Part shown: positions 45,319 through 53,866 of the stretch, piece after piece
Numbering within the stretch: position 1 is the stretch's first letter
How the letters are laid out: each line of letters opens with the position of its first letter
Source: Vibrio sp. 14G-20
GTDB taxonomy: Bacteria > Pseudomonadota > Gammaproteobacteria > Enterobacterales > Vibrionaceae
Direction: 5' to 3'
Length of the DNA: 64,000 bases
Assembly (NCBI RefSeq): GCF_026241515.1
Contig: NZ_JAPHPW010000004.1
Coordinates: 1-64,000, forward strand
Position numbers and translations under genes: made by a program
Notes under the pieces: model-generated
Told to the model about the DNA's origin: nothing
The model's database searches: none
Seen by the model: the letters and a program-made list of their open reading frames with translations, nothing else

Positions 45319-46311
45319 ATGAAATACAAGTTAAGCTCCGTATTTTTGTTAGTAGCAGCAGCCAGCGGTAATGCTAACGCTGGAGAATGTGGCAGCGTAA
45401 CAATCGCAGATATGAACTGGAACTCTGCAACACTGATCGCCAATATCGACCAATTCATCCTTGAACATGGTTATGGGTGTGATGCTGAACTTATCCCTGG
45501 CGACACGATGCCAACAGGCACGTCTATGATCGAAAAAGGCCAGCCTGATGTTGCACCTGAACTTTGGAGCAACAGCTTAAAAGACGCATTAGATAAAGGT
45601 GTTGAAGAGAAACGTCTTCGCTACGCAGGTAAAGCACTTGTGAACGGCGGCGAAGAAGGCTTTTGGGTTCCAGCTTACCTCGTTAAACAGTACCCTGAAA
45701 TGGCAACCATCGAAGGCGTACGCAAGAACGCTAGTTTATTTAAACACCCTGAAGACCCAGATACATCTGCATTCTACAGCTGCCCTGCAGGCTGGAACTG
45801 TCAGATCAGCGCCGGAAACTTGTTTAATGCTCTTGAGCTAGAAAACAGTGGTTTCACGATTGTTGACCCTGGCTCGAGTGCCGGTTTATCTGGCTCTATC
45901 GCAAAAGCTTACGAACGCGAAGAAGCTTGGTTTGGTTACTACTGGGCACCAACCGCTGTTCTAGGTAAATACGACATGGTTAAAGTCGACTTTGGCAGTG
46001 GCGTTAATGAGGAAGAGTTCCTTAACTGTACCACCAAAGAAGATTGTGAATCGCCAAAAGCGACCATGTACCCGCCTTCACCTGTCCACACGATCACCAC
46101 TGAAAGTTTTGCGTCACGAGCACCAGAAGCGTACGACTACTTTACAAAACGTGGTTTCACAAACGACAAAATGAACTCGCTACTTGCTTGGATGGAAGAT
46201 AACCAAGCTGATGGTGAGGAAGCGAGTCTACATTTCTTGAGTGAATTCCCAGAAGTATGGCACCCATGGGTTTCTGAAGAAGTCGCTAAGAAAGTTGAAG
46301 CCGAGCTGTAA
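45319..46311 (+). CDS. Betaine/choline-type ABC transporter substrate-binding protein
   Basis: A 330-residue periplasmic protein of the OpuAC/ProX family. Signal peptide at 1-21 (ends ANA). The mature part has Trp residues typical of an aromatic cage for quaternary ammonium groups (DMNWNS near 31, PELWSN near 80, GFWVPAYL near 112, WFGYYWAPT near 200), and paired Cys residues that may form disulfides. Glycine betaine, choline or proline betaine are likely ligands. AGAGAAAGGAA precedes the ATG. First gene of a three-gene transporter unit lying inside the syp locus. Confidence 0.85.
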   Translation: MKYKLSSVFLLVAAASGNANAGECGSVTIADMNWNSATLIANIDQFILEHGYGCDAELIPGDTMPTGTSMIEKGQPDVAPELWSNSLKDALDKGVEEKRLRYAGKALVNGGEEGFWVPAYLVKQYPEMATIEGVRKNASLFKHPEDPDTSAFYSCPAGWNCQISAGNLFNALELENSGFTIVDPGSSAGLSGSIAKAYEREEAWFGYYWAPTAVLGKYDMVKVDFGSGVNEEEFLNCTTKEDCESPKATMYPPSPVHTITTESFASRAPEAYDYFTKRGFTNDKMNSLLAWMEDNQADGEEASLHFLSEFPEVWHPWVSEEVAKKVEAEL

Positions 46312-46385
46312 TTATTTAAACAACAAGTAATTACGCTTCAACAATAGAACAGAAATAACGTCGCTATACTTGATGTTATTCATGA

Positions 46386-46439
46386 TTCGGAGCCCTTTTC
46401 ATTAGCGATTTTCTTATCGCATGAACAAGTGGCTCCGAA
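46386..46439 (+). repeat. Nested hairpin between the binding-protein and permease genes
   Basis: Outer 9-bp perfect stem TTCGGAGCC / GGCTCCGAA (46386-46394 and 46431-46439) with an inner GCGAT/ATCGC stem. No U-run. It lies 15 bases before the permease ATG, a typical place for a structure that protects the upstream message. Confidence 0.7.
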
Positions 46440-46454
46440 CTATAAGGATATAAA

Positions 46455-47354
46455 ATGGCTGACAGCAATTGGTTATCAAGCTTTCCAGAGATGGAACGCG
46501 CTGATTTACGAACCATAAAAAAGACGCTAGATGGCGCATACCGTGAATTTTCCCGTGAATACGGTGAAATGATTGAATCTCTCTTTGACCCTCTTCTTTC
46601 ATTCCTTGTTTGGTTTGAAAAACTCCTTATCTCAACACCTTGGATTATTGTCCTTGCCGTGTGCACCAGCCTTGTTTACGCAGCAAGCCGTTCTTGGAAA
46701 CTGGCTTTGGGTTGTGTTGTTTCTCTACTTCTCATTGGTTACTTTGGAATGTGGGAAGACACCATGCGGACGCTCAGTATCATCACTGTGTGTACCTTGG
46801 TTTCGATATTCTTAGGCATTCCGATTGGCATTGCGATGGCTCGTTCAAATCGAGCACAATCTATCGTTACGCCGATGCTCGATATTATGCAAACCATGCC
46901 TGCATTCGTTTACTTGATTCCAGTGGTAATGCTACTCGGCATCGGTAAGATTCCAGGGTTAATCGCCGTGGTTATCTACGCGATTCCACCTGTGATTCGT
47001 TTAACTAACCTAGGCATACGCCTAGTCGACAAAGAAGTCCTTGAGGCTGCTACCGCATTTGGTGCGAGTAAAAAGCAACGCTTATGGGGTGTTCAACTTC
47101 CTCTAGCAATGCCAACGATTATGGCGGGTATAAACCAAACCATCATGATGGCCCTGTCTATGGTTGTTATCGCATCCATGATTGGCGTAAAAGGCCTAGG
47201 ACAACCGGTTCTTAAATCGATCACCAACCAATATTTCACATTAGGCTTGATGAATGGTTTCGCCATCGTTGCCCTCGCAATCCTTTTTGACCGCGCTTCA
47301 CAAGCGTACGCGAGAAGAACTAATGCGCATCTAGGAGGATTCAAGCATGACTAA
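46455..47354 (+). CDS. Betaine/choline-type ABC transporter permease
   Basis: A 299-residue inner-membrane protein of the ProW/OpuAB class. A cytoplasmic amphipathic N-terminal part (about 1-55) is followed by six or so helices. The coupling loop is visible as VLEAATAFGASKKQRLWGVQLP near 200-220. The ATG at 46455 gives the expected long N-terminus. Its 3' end overlaps the ATPase gene by 8 bases. Confidence 0.87.
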   Translation: MADSNWLSSFPEMERADLRTIKKTLDGAYREFSREYGEMIESLFDPLLSFLVWFEKLLISTPWIIVLAVCTSLVYAASRSWKLALGCVVSLLLIGYFGMWEDTMRTLSIITVCTLVSIFLGIPIGIAMARSNRAQSIVTPMLDIMQTMPAFVYLIPVVMLLGIGKIPGLIAVVIYAIPPVIRLTNLGIRLVDKEVLEAATAFGASKKQRLWGVQLPLAMPTIMAGINQTIMMALSMVVIASMIGVKGLGQPVLKSITNQYFTLGLMNGFAIVALAILFDRASQAYARRTNAHLGGFKHD

Positions 47355-48579
47355 ACCATTGATTGAAATTAGTGGTCTATACAAAGTGTTTGGACCGAAA
47401 CCAATGTCTGTTATGAACCGAGTTCAAAACGGCGAACACAAAGACCAAATTCTTGCGGACACGGGTCATACCGTTGGTTTAAAAGAGATTAACCTTGAGA
47501 TTAACCGCGGCGAAATCTTCGTTATCATGGGACTTTCTGGTTCGGGTAAATCGACACTGATTCGCCACTTCAACCGTTTGATTGACCCGACTCAAGGTAA
47601 GATCATGGTTGAAGGCATTGATGTTATGAGCCTCAAAACTAAAGAGTTAGAAGAGTTCCGTCGTCATAAAATGTCGATGGTATTCCAACGCTTTGGCTTA
47701 ATGCCTCATCGCACTGTGGTTGAAAACGTTGCGTACGGGTTGGAAGTACAAGGTATCAAAAAAGAAGACCGTTTAGCCAAAGCCAACGAATGGTTAGAAA
47801 CAGTGGGTTTAAAAGGTTACGGTAAACAATACCCAGCTCAACTTTCAGGTGGTCAGCAACAACGTGTTGGCCTTTCTCGCGCTCTGTGTACTAACGCTGA
47901 AATCTTGTTAATGGACGAAGCCTTTTCGGCACTCGATCCTTTGATTCGAAGTGAAATGCAAGATCAGCTTATCGAGCTTCAAGAGAAGCTTCATAAGACG
48001 ATTATTTTCATCACTCACGATCTGGACGAAGCACTCCGTCTAGGCGATCGAATCGCAATTTTGAAAGACGGCGAGTTAGTACAACAAGGCACACCACACG
48101 AGATTCTGCTAAATCCAGCCGATGATTACGTGGAAGCGTTCGTGAAAGACGTAAACCGCGCTCGCGCATTGACCGTTGAAACCGTTATGCAGCCTCCTCT
48201 CTATCGAATCACATCAGAAACGATTGAAGGTGCTCTGGCACAAATGAAGATGCTGAAAAACGATTACGCTTATCACGTAACAGATGACGGCTATCAAGGC
48301 CTAGTCACACAAGAGAGTCTACAAGACGCTGTTGAAGATTCATCGGTACATGATTTTAGTGACGAGATATATGAAGAAGTCCCTGCCATCTTACCAGATG
48401 CGGTGATTGAAGAAGTGCTACCAGACACTATGTCTTGTGACTACTCTCTTCCGGTTGTAGATGAAGACGGTAATCTAAAAGGTGAACTTGAAAGAAGCGC
48501 TGTTGCTGATATCTTCTCTGAAAGTAGCGAGGAAGAAGTAGAAGCCGGCCCAAAGCAAAAGATTGATAAAGCTTCGTAG
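47347..48579 (+). CDS. Betaine/choline-type ABC transporter ATP-binding protein
   Basis: A 410-residue ProV/OpuAA-class ATPase. Walker A is GLSGSGKST near 62, signature LSGGQQQRVGLSRAL near 167 and Walker B LLMDEAFSALD near 190, with the ITHD switch near 222. The C-terminal 130 residues form CBS-type modules, which in this class sense ionic strength, ending in an acidic Glu-rich tail. A terminator at 48604 closes the unit. The role is osmoprotectant uptake; its placement in a polysaccharide locus is unusual. Confidence 0.88.
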   Translation: MTKPLIEISGLYKVFGPKPMSVMNRVQNGEHKDQILADTGHTVGLKEINLEINRGEIFVIMGLSGSGKSTLIRHFNRLIDPTQGKIMVEGIDVMSLKTKELEEFRRHKMSMVFQRFGLMPHRTVVENVAYGLEVQGIKKEDRLAKANEWLETVGLKGYGKQYPAQLSGGQQQRVGLSRALCTNAEILLMDEAFSALDPLIRSEMQDQLIELQEKLHKTIIFITHDLDEALRLGDRIAILKDGELVQQGTPHEILLNPADDYVEAFVKDVNRARALTVETVMQPPLYRITSETIEGALAQMKMLKNDYAYHVTDDGYQGLVTQESLQDAVEDSSVHDFSDEIYEEVPAILPDAVIEEVLPDTMSCDYSLPVVDEDGNLKGELERSAVADIFSESSEEEVEAGPKQKIDKAS

Positions 48580-48603
48580 CCTAAACTACTTAACCCCCTC
48601 CAA

Positions 48604-48641
48604 GGCCACTGTTGTTAATTCACTGCAGTGGTCTTTTTTTT
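48604..48641 (+). terminator. Terminator of the betaine-type transporter operon
   Basis: Stem GGCCACTG / CAGTGGTC (one G-U pair) around a 14-base loop, then nine T. Confidence 0.85.
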
Positions 48642-48881
48642 GTTTTGGTCTCTTTCTCCTGAGATTTACCTGCACTTTAGGCTTTATAGGCACCTAAGTT
48701 TATATTTCATAAGAGAAAACAAAATTAAATCAGTCCGTTAGGTTTGTCACAAACCCAGTAGCAAGATGAGCGAGACGCCAATTAATTGCTCTGTTTGTAC
48801 AGCAACCAGTTGAAATTATTCTAGAAAATGACTAGAACTTATTAGTACTCACGGATATTAGGCTCAACAAAAGGACTTAGT

Positions 48882-49289
48882 TTGATGAACTCTACTTTAG
48901 CGTCAGACGCATCTAAAGATCTAAACTCACAAGAAGTTAGCGGGCTTGTCGATGAAAGCGTTCTGGAGCAAATGATTCGCGATACAAGTGCGGACATTAT
49001 CCCTATCTTGATCGACCATTATGTCGAAGAATCACAAACACGCTTGGTCGCCATAAAAGAGGCTGTCACTCAGAAAGACGCTCAAATGCTTGAATTCGAG
49101 GTCCACACTCTCGGCAGCACAGCGCTTTCGTTAGGTAATCGCCCTTTGGGTGAGCTAGCTCGCGCTCTAGAAAAGCAATGTTTAGAGCAGTGTCATGAAG
49201 CGGCATTTCAACAAGTTGACGAATTGCTTGAACTCGCAGAGCGTTCAATAAAAGCCTTGCTTGAAAGGAAAGAGGCAGGCTTCAGCTAG
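48882..49289 (+). CDS. Stand-alone histidine phosphotransfer (Hpt) protein
   Basis: A 135-residue soluble helical protein consisting of one Hpt domain. The phospho-acceptor is His75 in EVHTLGSTALSLGNRPLGELA. An N-terminal stretch of about 25 residues is unrelated. In V. fischeri the corresponding place holds sypE and the hybrid kinase sypF, whose C-terminal Hpt domain passes phosphate to SypG. Here only an Hpt is present, 240 bases upstream of sypG, so it probably relays phosphate from an off-locus hybrid kinase. The first codons ATGAAC follow an AAAGGA site; the translation start at 48882 is firm within one codon. Confidence 0.88.
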   Translation: MMNSTLASDASKDLNSQEVSGLVDESVLEQMIRDTSADIIPILIDHYVEESQTRLVAIKEAVTQKDAQMLEFEVHTLGSTALSLGNRPLGELARALEKQCLEQCHEAAFQQVDELLELAERSIKALLERKEAGFS

Positions 49290-49528
49290 CTTTGCATGCT
49301 CATTATCGGTATCAGATTAAAAACTCAAAACAGTCGTTATTAACTTAGTCGTTATTAACATAGTCGCCATAAAGATGCGATCCATCATGAACAGCAATGC
49401 GAGAAATTATACAGGCCGCTTCTTAAAAGATTGCATGCGGTAGATAACAAATACACAAAACTCGTATTGATGGTTGAATATCACTATGTTATTGATTGGT
49501 TAGGATAAAGTTTCAAAAGGAATATACA

Positions 49529-51037
49529 ATGCGCCCTAAGGTATTGTTAGTTGAAGACTCCACCTCACTCGCCGTACTCTACAAGCAGTACGTAAAAGAC
49601 GAGCCCTATGATATTTTCCACGTCGAAACCGGCGCGGAAGCGAAGACCTTCATTGAAAGGCACTCTCCACAGCTTGTTATTCTCGACCTTAAGCTGCCTG
49701 ACATGCCAGGCGAGGAAGTCTTAGATTGGATTACTGCCAACGAAATACCGACCGCAGTTATCATCGCGACAGCGCATGGCTCAGTAAATATAGCTGTAGA
49801 CCTTATCCAGCGCGGCGCGGAAGACTTCTTAGAGAAACCTATTCAAGCTGATCGACTCAAGACATCTGTTCGCTTACATCTTAAAAGAGCGAAACTCGAA
49901 AACCTTGTCGATAACATGCAAAGCAAGTTCGATCGTGACCGCTTTCATAATTTCATAGGCTCTTGCCTACCCATGCAGGCGGTTTATAAGATCATTGATT
50001 CGGTAGCGCCAACTACTGCCAGCGTGTTTATTAACGGCGAGAGTGGCACGGGTAAGGAAGTGTGTGCCGAAGCGATTCATCAAGAGAGCCAGCGGAATGG
50101 TAAACCTTTCGTGGCTATTAACTGTGGTGCTATCCCTCGAGACCTAATGGAGAGTGAAATCTTCGGTCACGTTAAAGGTGCGTTTACCGGCGCGACAACC
50201 GACCGTAAAGGCGCGGCGATGCAAGCGCATGGCGGTACCTTATTTCTCGATGAGCTTTGTGAAATGGAACTGGAGATGCAGAAGAAGCTCCTGCGATTTT
50301 TACAAACCGGCACGTTTACTCCACTTGGTGGTAACCGCGAGATTAAAGTGGATGTCAGAATTATCTGCGCAACTAACCGCGACCCACTGGTTGAGGTAGA
50401 AGAAGGACGCTTTAGAGAAGACCTTTACTATCGTGTTCACGTTGTGCCTATCGAGATGCCACCGCTTCGTGAACGAGGAAGTGACATTGTCACCCTGTGC
50501 AATCACTTCTTGAAGCTTTACGCGAAGCAAGACAAGAAGAAGTTCAAATCAATAGACAAAGAAACGCAGAACCTATTTAAACGTTACGTATGGCCAGGCA
50601 ACGTGCGCCAGTTGCAAAACATCATCCGTAACATCGTGGTGTTGAACAACGAAACGAGCGTGACCAAAGACATGTTGCCGCCTCCGATTAATAAAGTAGA
50701 TACAGCTCCAACATCGAAGTCAGTGACACCAATTCGAGTAACTGCGCCCCAACCTACTGTTGTTGTCGCACCAGAAGCTAAGTTGCCACCGATTACTCCG
50801 GAAGAGTTCGATCAATCGTCAGATGTTCCAACGAACAACGACTCGATGACGCCCGCCTTTACCACAAGCGAAGGTGCCATTCGTCCTATGTGGCAAATAG
50901 AACGTGAAGCCATTCAACATGCCATTAATCATTGCGATGGGAATGTTTTAAATGCTGCTGTGTTGTTAGAACTTAGCCCTTCTACTGTTTATCGTAAGAA
51001 ACAGGCTTGGGAATCAGATGAGTACAATCAAGCCTAA
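49529..51037 (+). CDS. sypG: SypG-like sigma-54-dependent response regulator
   Basis: A 502-residue NtrC-class activator. Receiver domain with VED at 8-10 and phospho-acceptor Asp53 (ILDLKLPDMPG). AAA+ domain with GESGTGKEVCAE near 173 and the sigma-54 loop GAFTGATTD near 225. A Pro/Thr-rich linker of about 70 residues precedes a Fis-type helix-turn-helix (GNVLNAAVLLELSPSTVYRKK). It activates the syp promoters in V. fischeri through TTCTCA boxes, several of which are found in this locus. ATG 49529 follows AAAAGGAAT; a longer start overlaps that site. It overlaps sypH by 20 bases. Confidence 0.9.
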   Translation: MRPKVLLVEDSTSLAVLYKQYVKDEPYDIFHVETGAEAKTFIERHSPQLVILDLKLPDMPGEEVLDWITANEIPTAVIIATAHGSVNIAVDLIQRGAEDFLEKPIQADRLKTSVRLHLKRAKLENLVDNMQSKFDRDRFHNFIGSCLPMQAVYKIIDSVAPTTASVFINGESGTGKEVCAEAIHQESQRNGKPFVAINCGAIPRDLMESEIFGHVKGAFTGATTDRKGAAMQAHGGTLFLDELCEMELEMQKKLLRFLQTGTFTPLGGNREIKVDVRIICATNRDPLVEVEEGRFREDLYYRVHVVPIEMPPLRERGSDIVTLCNHFLKLYAKQDKKKFKSIDKETQNLFKRYVWPGNVRQLQNIIRNIVVLNNETSVTKDMLPPPINKVDTAPTSKSVTPIRVTAPQPTVVVAPEAKLPPITPEEFDQSSDVPTNNDSMTPAFTTSEGAIRPMWQIEREAIQHAINHCDGNVLNAAVLLELSPSTVYRKKQAWESDEYNQA

Positions 51038-52124
51038 CCAAGATGTACTCAACGTAAACCTTCATGAGATTTGGCTGTTGATCGACAGCCAAACTTTTGG
51101 AGGTATAGAAACGCATGTTTTAGAATTAGCACAAGGCCTAATATCTGAAAGCACTCAGCATTCAGAGTCAGTTCGAATCGTTCTTTTGACTCAGTTTAAC
51201 CCTGAAGCGATCATCGTTGAAAAGTTAGATTTGCTGAACATCCCTTATAGTTACCTCTCTGATCTAGCCTCATATTCTACTGTTTCAAGCGGCAATAGCG
51301 CGATACAGCTTAAACGTGCCGTTCAACATTATCAGCCAAGGCTTATCCATGCTCATGGTTACAAAGCCAGTTTGGTCAGCAAGTTAATCAAGCTCCCACC
51401 TCGCTTAAACAACACAAAGCAAATAACCACTTATCACGCAGGTGAAACCCCAACAGGCAAAGTATGGCTTTATGACTGGCTCGACCGTTATAGCTGCTTT
51501 CTTTCTGATCAGTCGCTCGTGGTCAGTGAGAAGATTAAAGCGAAGGTGCCGGGCAAGACCTATCAATTAAATAACTTTGTTAAAGTCCCAATAGGGTTAA
51601 CAAGCTCCCCTTCATCAAGCCCATTCCATGTTGGTTTTGTGGGGCGATTGAGCCATGAAAAAGCGCCTGATCGATTTGTCGCATTAGCCAAACAGTTTCC
51701 CGACGTTCGGTTTGAGCTTTTTGGTGACGGACCAGAAATGGACGTTTTAGCTAAATCGCAGCCTGATAATGTCACCTTCCACGGGCATCAGACCAATATG
51801 GACGGCGTCTGGAGCCAAATCGATCTGTTAATCATCCCTTCCCGTTTTGAAGGCTTACCTATGGCGGCATTAGAAGCCATGATTCGCGGCATTCCCGTCC
51901 TCGCCACCTCAGTTGGTAACTTGCCTAAACTCATCGACCACCAAGTTAACGGCTACCTCGCTAATACAGAATCCGAGCTACAACAATTTTTATCTTTGTG
52001 GATGGCATTGACGAGCGAACAACGTGACTCCCTCAAGAGTAACGCGATAGAAACAGTGAAGAACCAATATTCGCCACAAGCCGTTGTCCCGCAGTTGTTG
52101 GAAATCTATCAACTCGACCGTTAA
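51018..52124 (+). CDS. sypH: SypH-like glycosyltransferase (GT4 type)
   Basis: A 368-residue cytoplasmic glycosyltransferase with a GT-B fold. The N-terminal domain begins with an IWLLIDSQTFGGIETHV segment typical of GT4. The C-terminal donor-binding domain has GFVGRLSHEKAPDRFVALA near 212 and the E-x7-E region FEGLPMAALEAMIRGIPVL near 277. It adds one sugar to the lipid-linked repeat unit; which sugar is unknown. Start overlaps sypG. Confidence 0.83.
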   Translation: MSTIKPNQDVLNVNLHEIWLLIDSQTFGGIETHVLELAQGLISESTQHSESVRIVLLTQFNPEAIIVEKLDLLNIPYSYLSDLASYSTVSSGNSAIQLKRAVQHYQPRLIHAHGYKASLVSKLIKLPPRLNNTKQITTYHAGETPTGKVWLYDWLDRYSCFLSDQSLVVSEKIKAKVPGKTYQLNNFVKVPIGLTSSPSSSPFHVGFVGRLSHEKAPDRFVALAKQFPDVRFELFGDGPEMDVLAKSQPDNVTFHGHQTNMDGVWSQIDLLIIPSRFEGLPMAALEAMIRGIPVLATSVGNLPKLIDHQVNGYLANTESELQQFLSLWMALTSEQRDSLKSNAIETVKNQYSPQAVVPQLLEIYQLDR

Positions 52125-52216
52125 TTCTAGATGCCTGTCGTTGTAAGTCCCTTGCGTACTTAATAACAGATCATGTTGACTTGATGAGTTAGGTACTTTA
52201 ATCCGTTTTATACTGA

Positions 52217-52231
52217 TTCTCAAAATGACAA
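52217..52231. promoter_or_regulatory. SypG-type box before the sypL-like gene
   Basis: TTCTCAAAATGACAA, centred about 80 bases upstream of the -24 element at 52303. Confidence 0.7.
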
Positions 52232-52302
52232 AACTCACCTCAAGGCTACGCTCTCACTTAATAATCCATCAGTAAATCAGTTATTTAAATAAAATGCATA
52301 AC

Positions 52303-52318
52303 TGGCACTCACTTTGCA
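52303..52318 (+). promoter_or_regulatory. Sigma-54 promoter of the sypL-like gene
   Basis: TGGCACTCACTTTGCA, GG-N10-GC, one mismatch from consensus, 80 bases before the start codon. Confidence 0.85.
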
Positions 52319-52397
52319 ATATTTAACGTCAGGCGTAACTACGCCTTAAAAAATTGCGAGCGAGTCATGAAGAGTTTATTTGCGAAGAGAGGTCAGA

Positions 52398-53774
52398 ATG
52401 GTCAATCCTGAAGCCAATAGATTGCCAGTCATCATCACGATTAGCACCTTGTGTGTTGGGCTTGGTGTTGTTTGGTACTTTGTGCCTCACCCTGCTGTCA
52501 TTGTGGCGCTCGCTCTTCTGCCACTAGCTGGTTTATTCGTCTTAAACAAGACCTTCTGGCTAGTCCTATTGTTCGTTGTCTTTTCATTTTTCCGAATTCA
52601 CGAAGCCATACCTCAACTCTACTCGTTAAAAATACCGCTGATGCTTTCATTGGGTGCTCTGTCAGCTCTGCTCTGGCATACGTTAATCAGTAAAGAGCTT
52701 AAAATCTTCTGGCACCCTTGTCTAAATTGGCTCGCGATATTTTGGGTATTGGTTTTCATTGGCATTATCTTCGCGTCTAACAGGCCCATAGCACTAGCGG
52801 AATTCAAAGGCGTTTATTGGAAAATAATCGTGATGACACTTGCGATTACTTGGTTAGTAAACACCACAGAAAATCTCGCAAAAACCGCGATGACGATTAT
52901 CTACGCAGGCGCTTTAGTCAGTTTTATTGCCGTCTATAACTCAGTCAATGGTATCGGGCTTGTTGAAGGCTCACGCGTGACTATTGGCCGCGACTTTGGC
53001 TCTATGTTAGGTGACCCGAACGACCTAGCACTGGTACTGATGTTCCCACTCGCCTTTACGATAAGCCAAGCCACTACGTCTGGCATCTCAAGGTCCAAAC
53101 GTTTAATCAGTGGCTTAGTTTGCTTGTTATTGCTCGCCGCCATTATTGCCACTCAAAGCCGTGGCGGATTACTGGGTTGTATTGCCGTTATTGGTATTTT
53201 TGCGTGGAAATTAGTGCGATCTAAAGTTCTCTTAATCTCGGTAGGAACTGTCGCAGCCGTGGTGCTCTATTTGGTTGCCGGAATATCAGACAGATCTTCC
53301 GGTGGTGCCGCTGAACAAGGTATCGATGAATCGGCAATGGGGCGAATCTATGCATGGGAAGCAGCAGTGAAAATGGCAGTAGAGAACCCACTGACTGGGG
53401 TTGGGCTCAACAACTTCTTCTCGAACTACTTCTTTTATAGCTCGCACTGGGACGGACTGAATCACGCCGTTCACAGTACTTGGTTTGGTGTGCTAGCAGA
53501 GACCGGCTTTATTGGTCTGATCATTTTTGTCTGCCTTATCGTTTCTTTGATTAAAACCTCTCGCTCTACGCTAGCTCGATTAAAAAACTCGTCCACAGAA
53601 ATCGCACCCGAGCTCAATTCGGTCGCCTATGCGATCTATGCAGGTCTGATTGGAACAATCGTTTCGGGTACATTTTTAACTCAAGGCTTCAACTGGCCGA
53701 TTTATATCCTCGCAGCACTCACAGTTTGCGTCTCAAACGTATCTCAAACTGCCTGTCAAAATGAGAAAACCTAA
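52398..53774 (+). CDS. sypL: SypL-like O-antigen polymerase/ligase family membrane protein
   Basis: A 458-residue protein with about 11-12 membrane helices and the Wzy_C (O-antigen ligase) pattern: a large periplasmic loop near 300-370 with AMGRIYAWEAAVKMAVENP and GVGLNNFFSNYF, and the conserved His-rich end HAVHSTWFGVLAETG. It probably polymerises or ligates repeat units on the periplasmic face. ATG 52398 is preceded by AGAGAGG. Its own sigma-54 promoter lies directly upstream. V. fischeri has two proteins of this class (SypK and SypL); only one is seen here. Confidence 0.82.
   Translation: MVNPEANRLPVIITISTLCVGLGVVWYFVPHPAVIVALALLPLAGLFVLNKTFWLVLLFVVFSFFRIHEAIPQLYSLKIPLMLSLGALSALLWHTLISKELKIFWHPCLNWLAIFWVLVFIGIIFASNRPIALAEFKGVYWKIIVMTLAITWLVNTTENLAKTAMTIIYAGALVSFIAVYNSVNGIGLVEGSRVTIGRDFGSMLGDPNDLALVLMFPLAFTISQATTSGISRSKRLISGLVCLLLLAAIIATQSRGGLLGCIAVIGIFAWKLVRSKVLLISVGTVAAVVLYLVAGISDRSSGGAAEQGIDESAMGRIYAWEAAVKMAVENPLTGVGLNNFFSNYFFYSSHWDGLNHAVHSTWFGVLAETGFIGLIIFVCLIVSLIKTSRSTLARLKNSSTEIAPELNSVAYAIYAGLIGTIVSGTFLTQGFNWPIYILAALTVCVSNVSQTACQNEKT
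53741..53767. promoter_or_regulatory. SypG-like half boxes before sypM
   Basis: ATCTCAAACTGCC at 53741-53753 and, on the minus strand, TTCTCATTTTGAC at 53755-53767. Both lie in the end of the sypL gene. They match the box only in part. Confidence 0.4.
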
Positions 53775-53815
53775 AAGCTACATTTTAACTTATTGAAATT
53801 ATTGTATTTATTAAA

Positions 53816-53831
53816 TGGCACAATATATGAA
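53816..53831 (+). promoter_or_regulatory. Degenerate sigma-54-like promoter before sypM
   Basis: TGGCACAATATATGAA has a perfect TGGCAC -24 element but GA in place of the GC of the -12 element. It is about 35 bases before the sypM start, just where V. fischeri has a sypM promoter. Probably weak or decayed. Confidence 0.35.
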
Positions 53832-53866
53832 AGTACTTCTATATAACAAAAAAGAGGATTTTCATT

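Noticed and set aside
45319..48579. The betaine-type transporter region as a recent mobile insertion
   Set aside because: No insertion sequence, target-site duplication, tRNA or integrase is visible and base composition looks like its neighbours; an old rearrangement is more likely.
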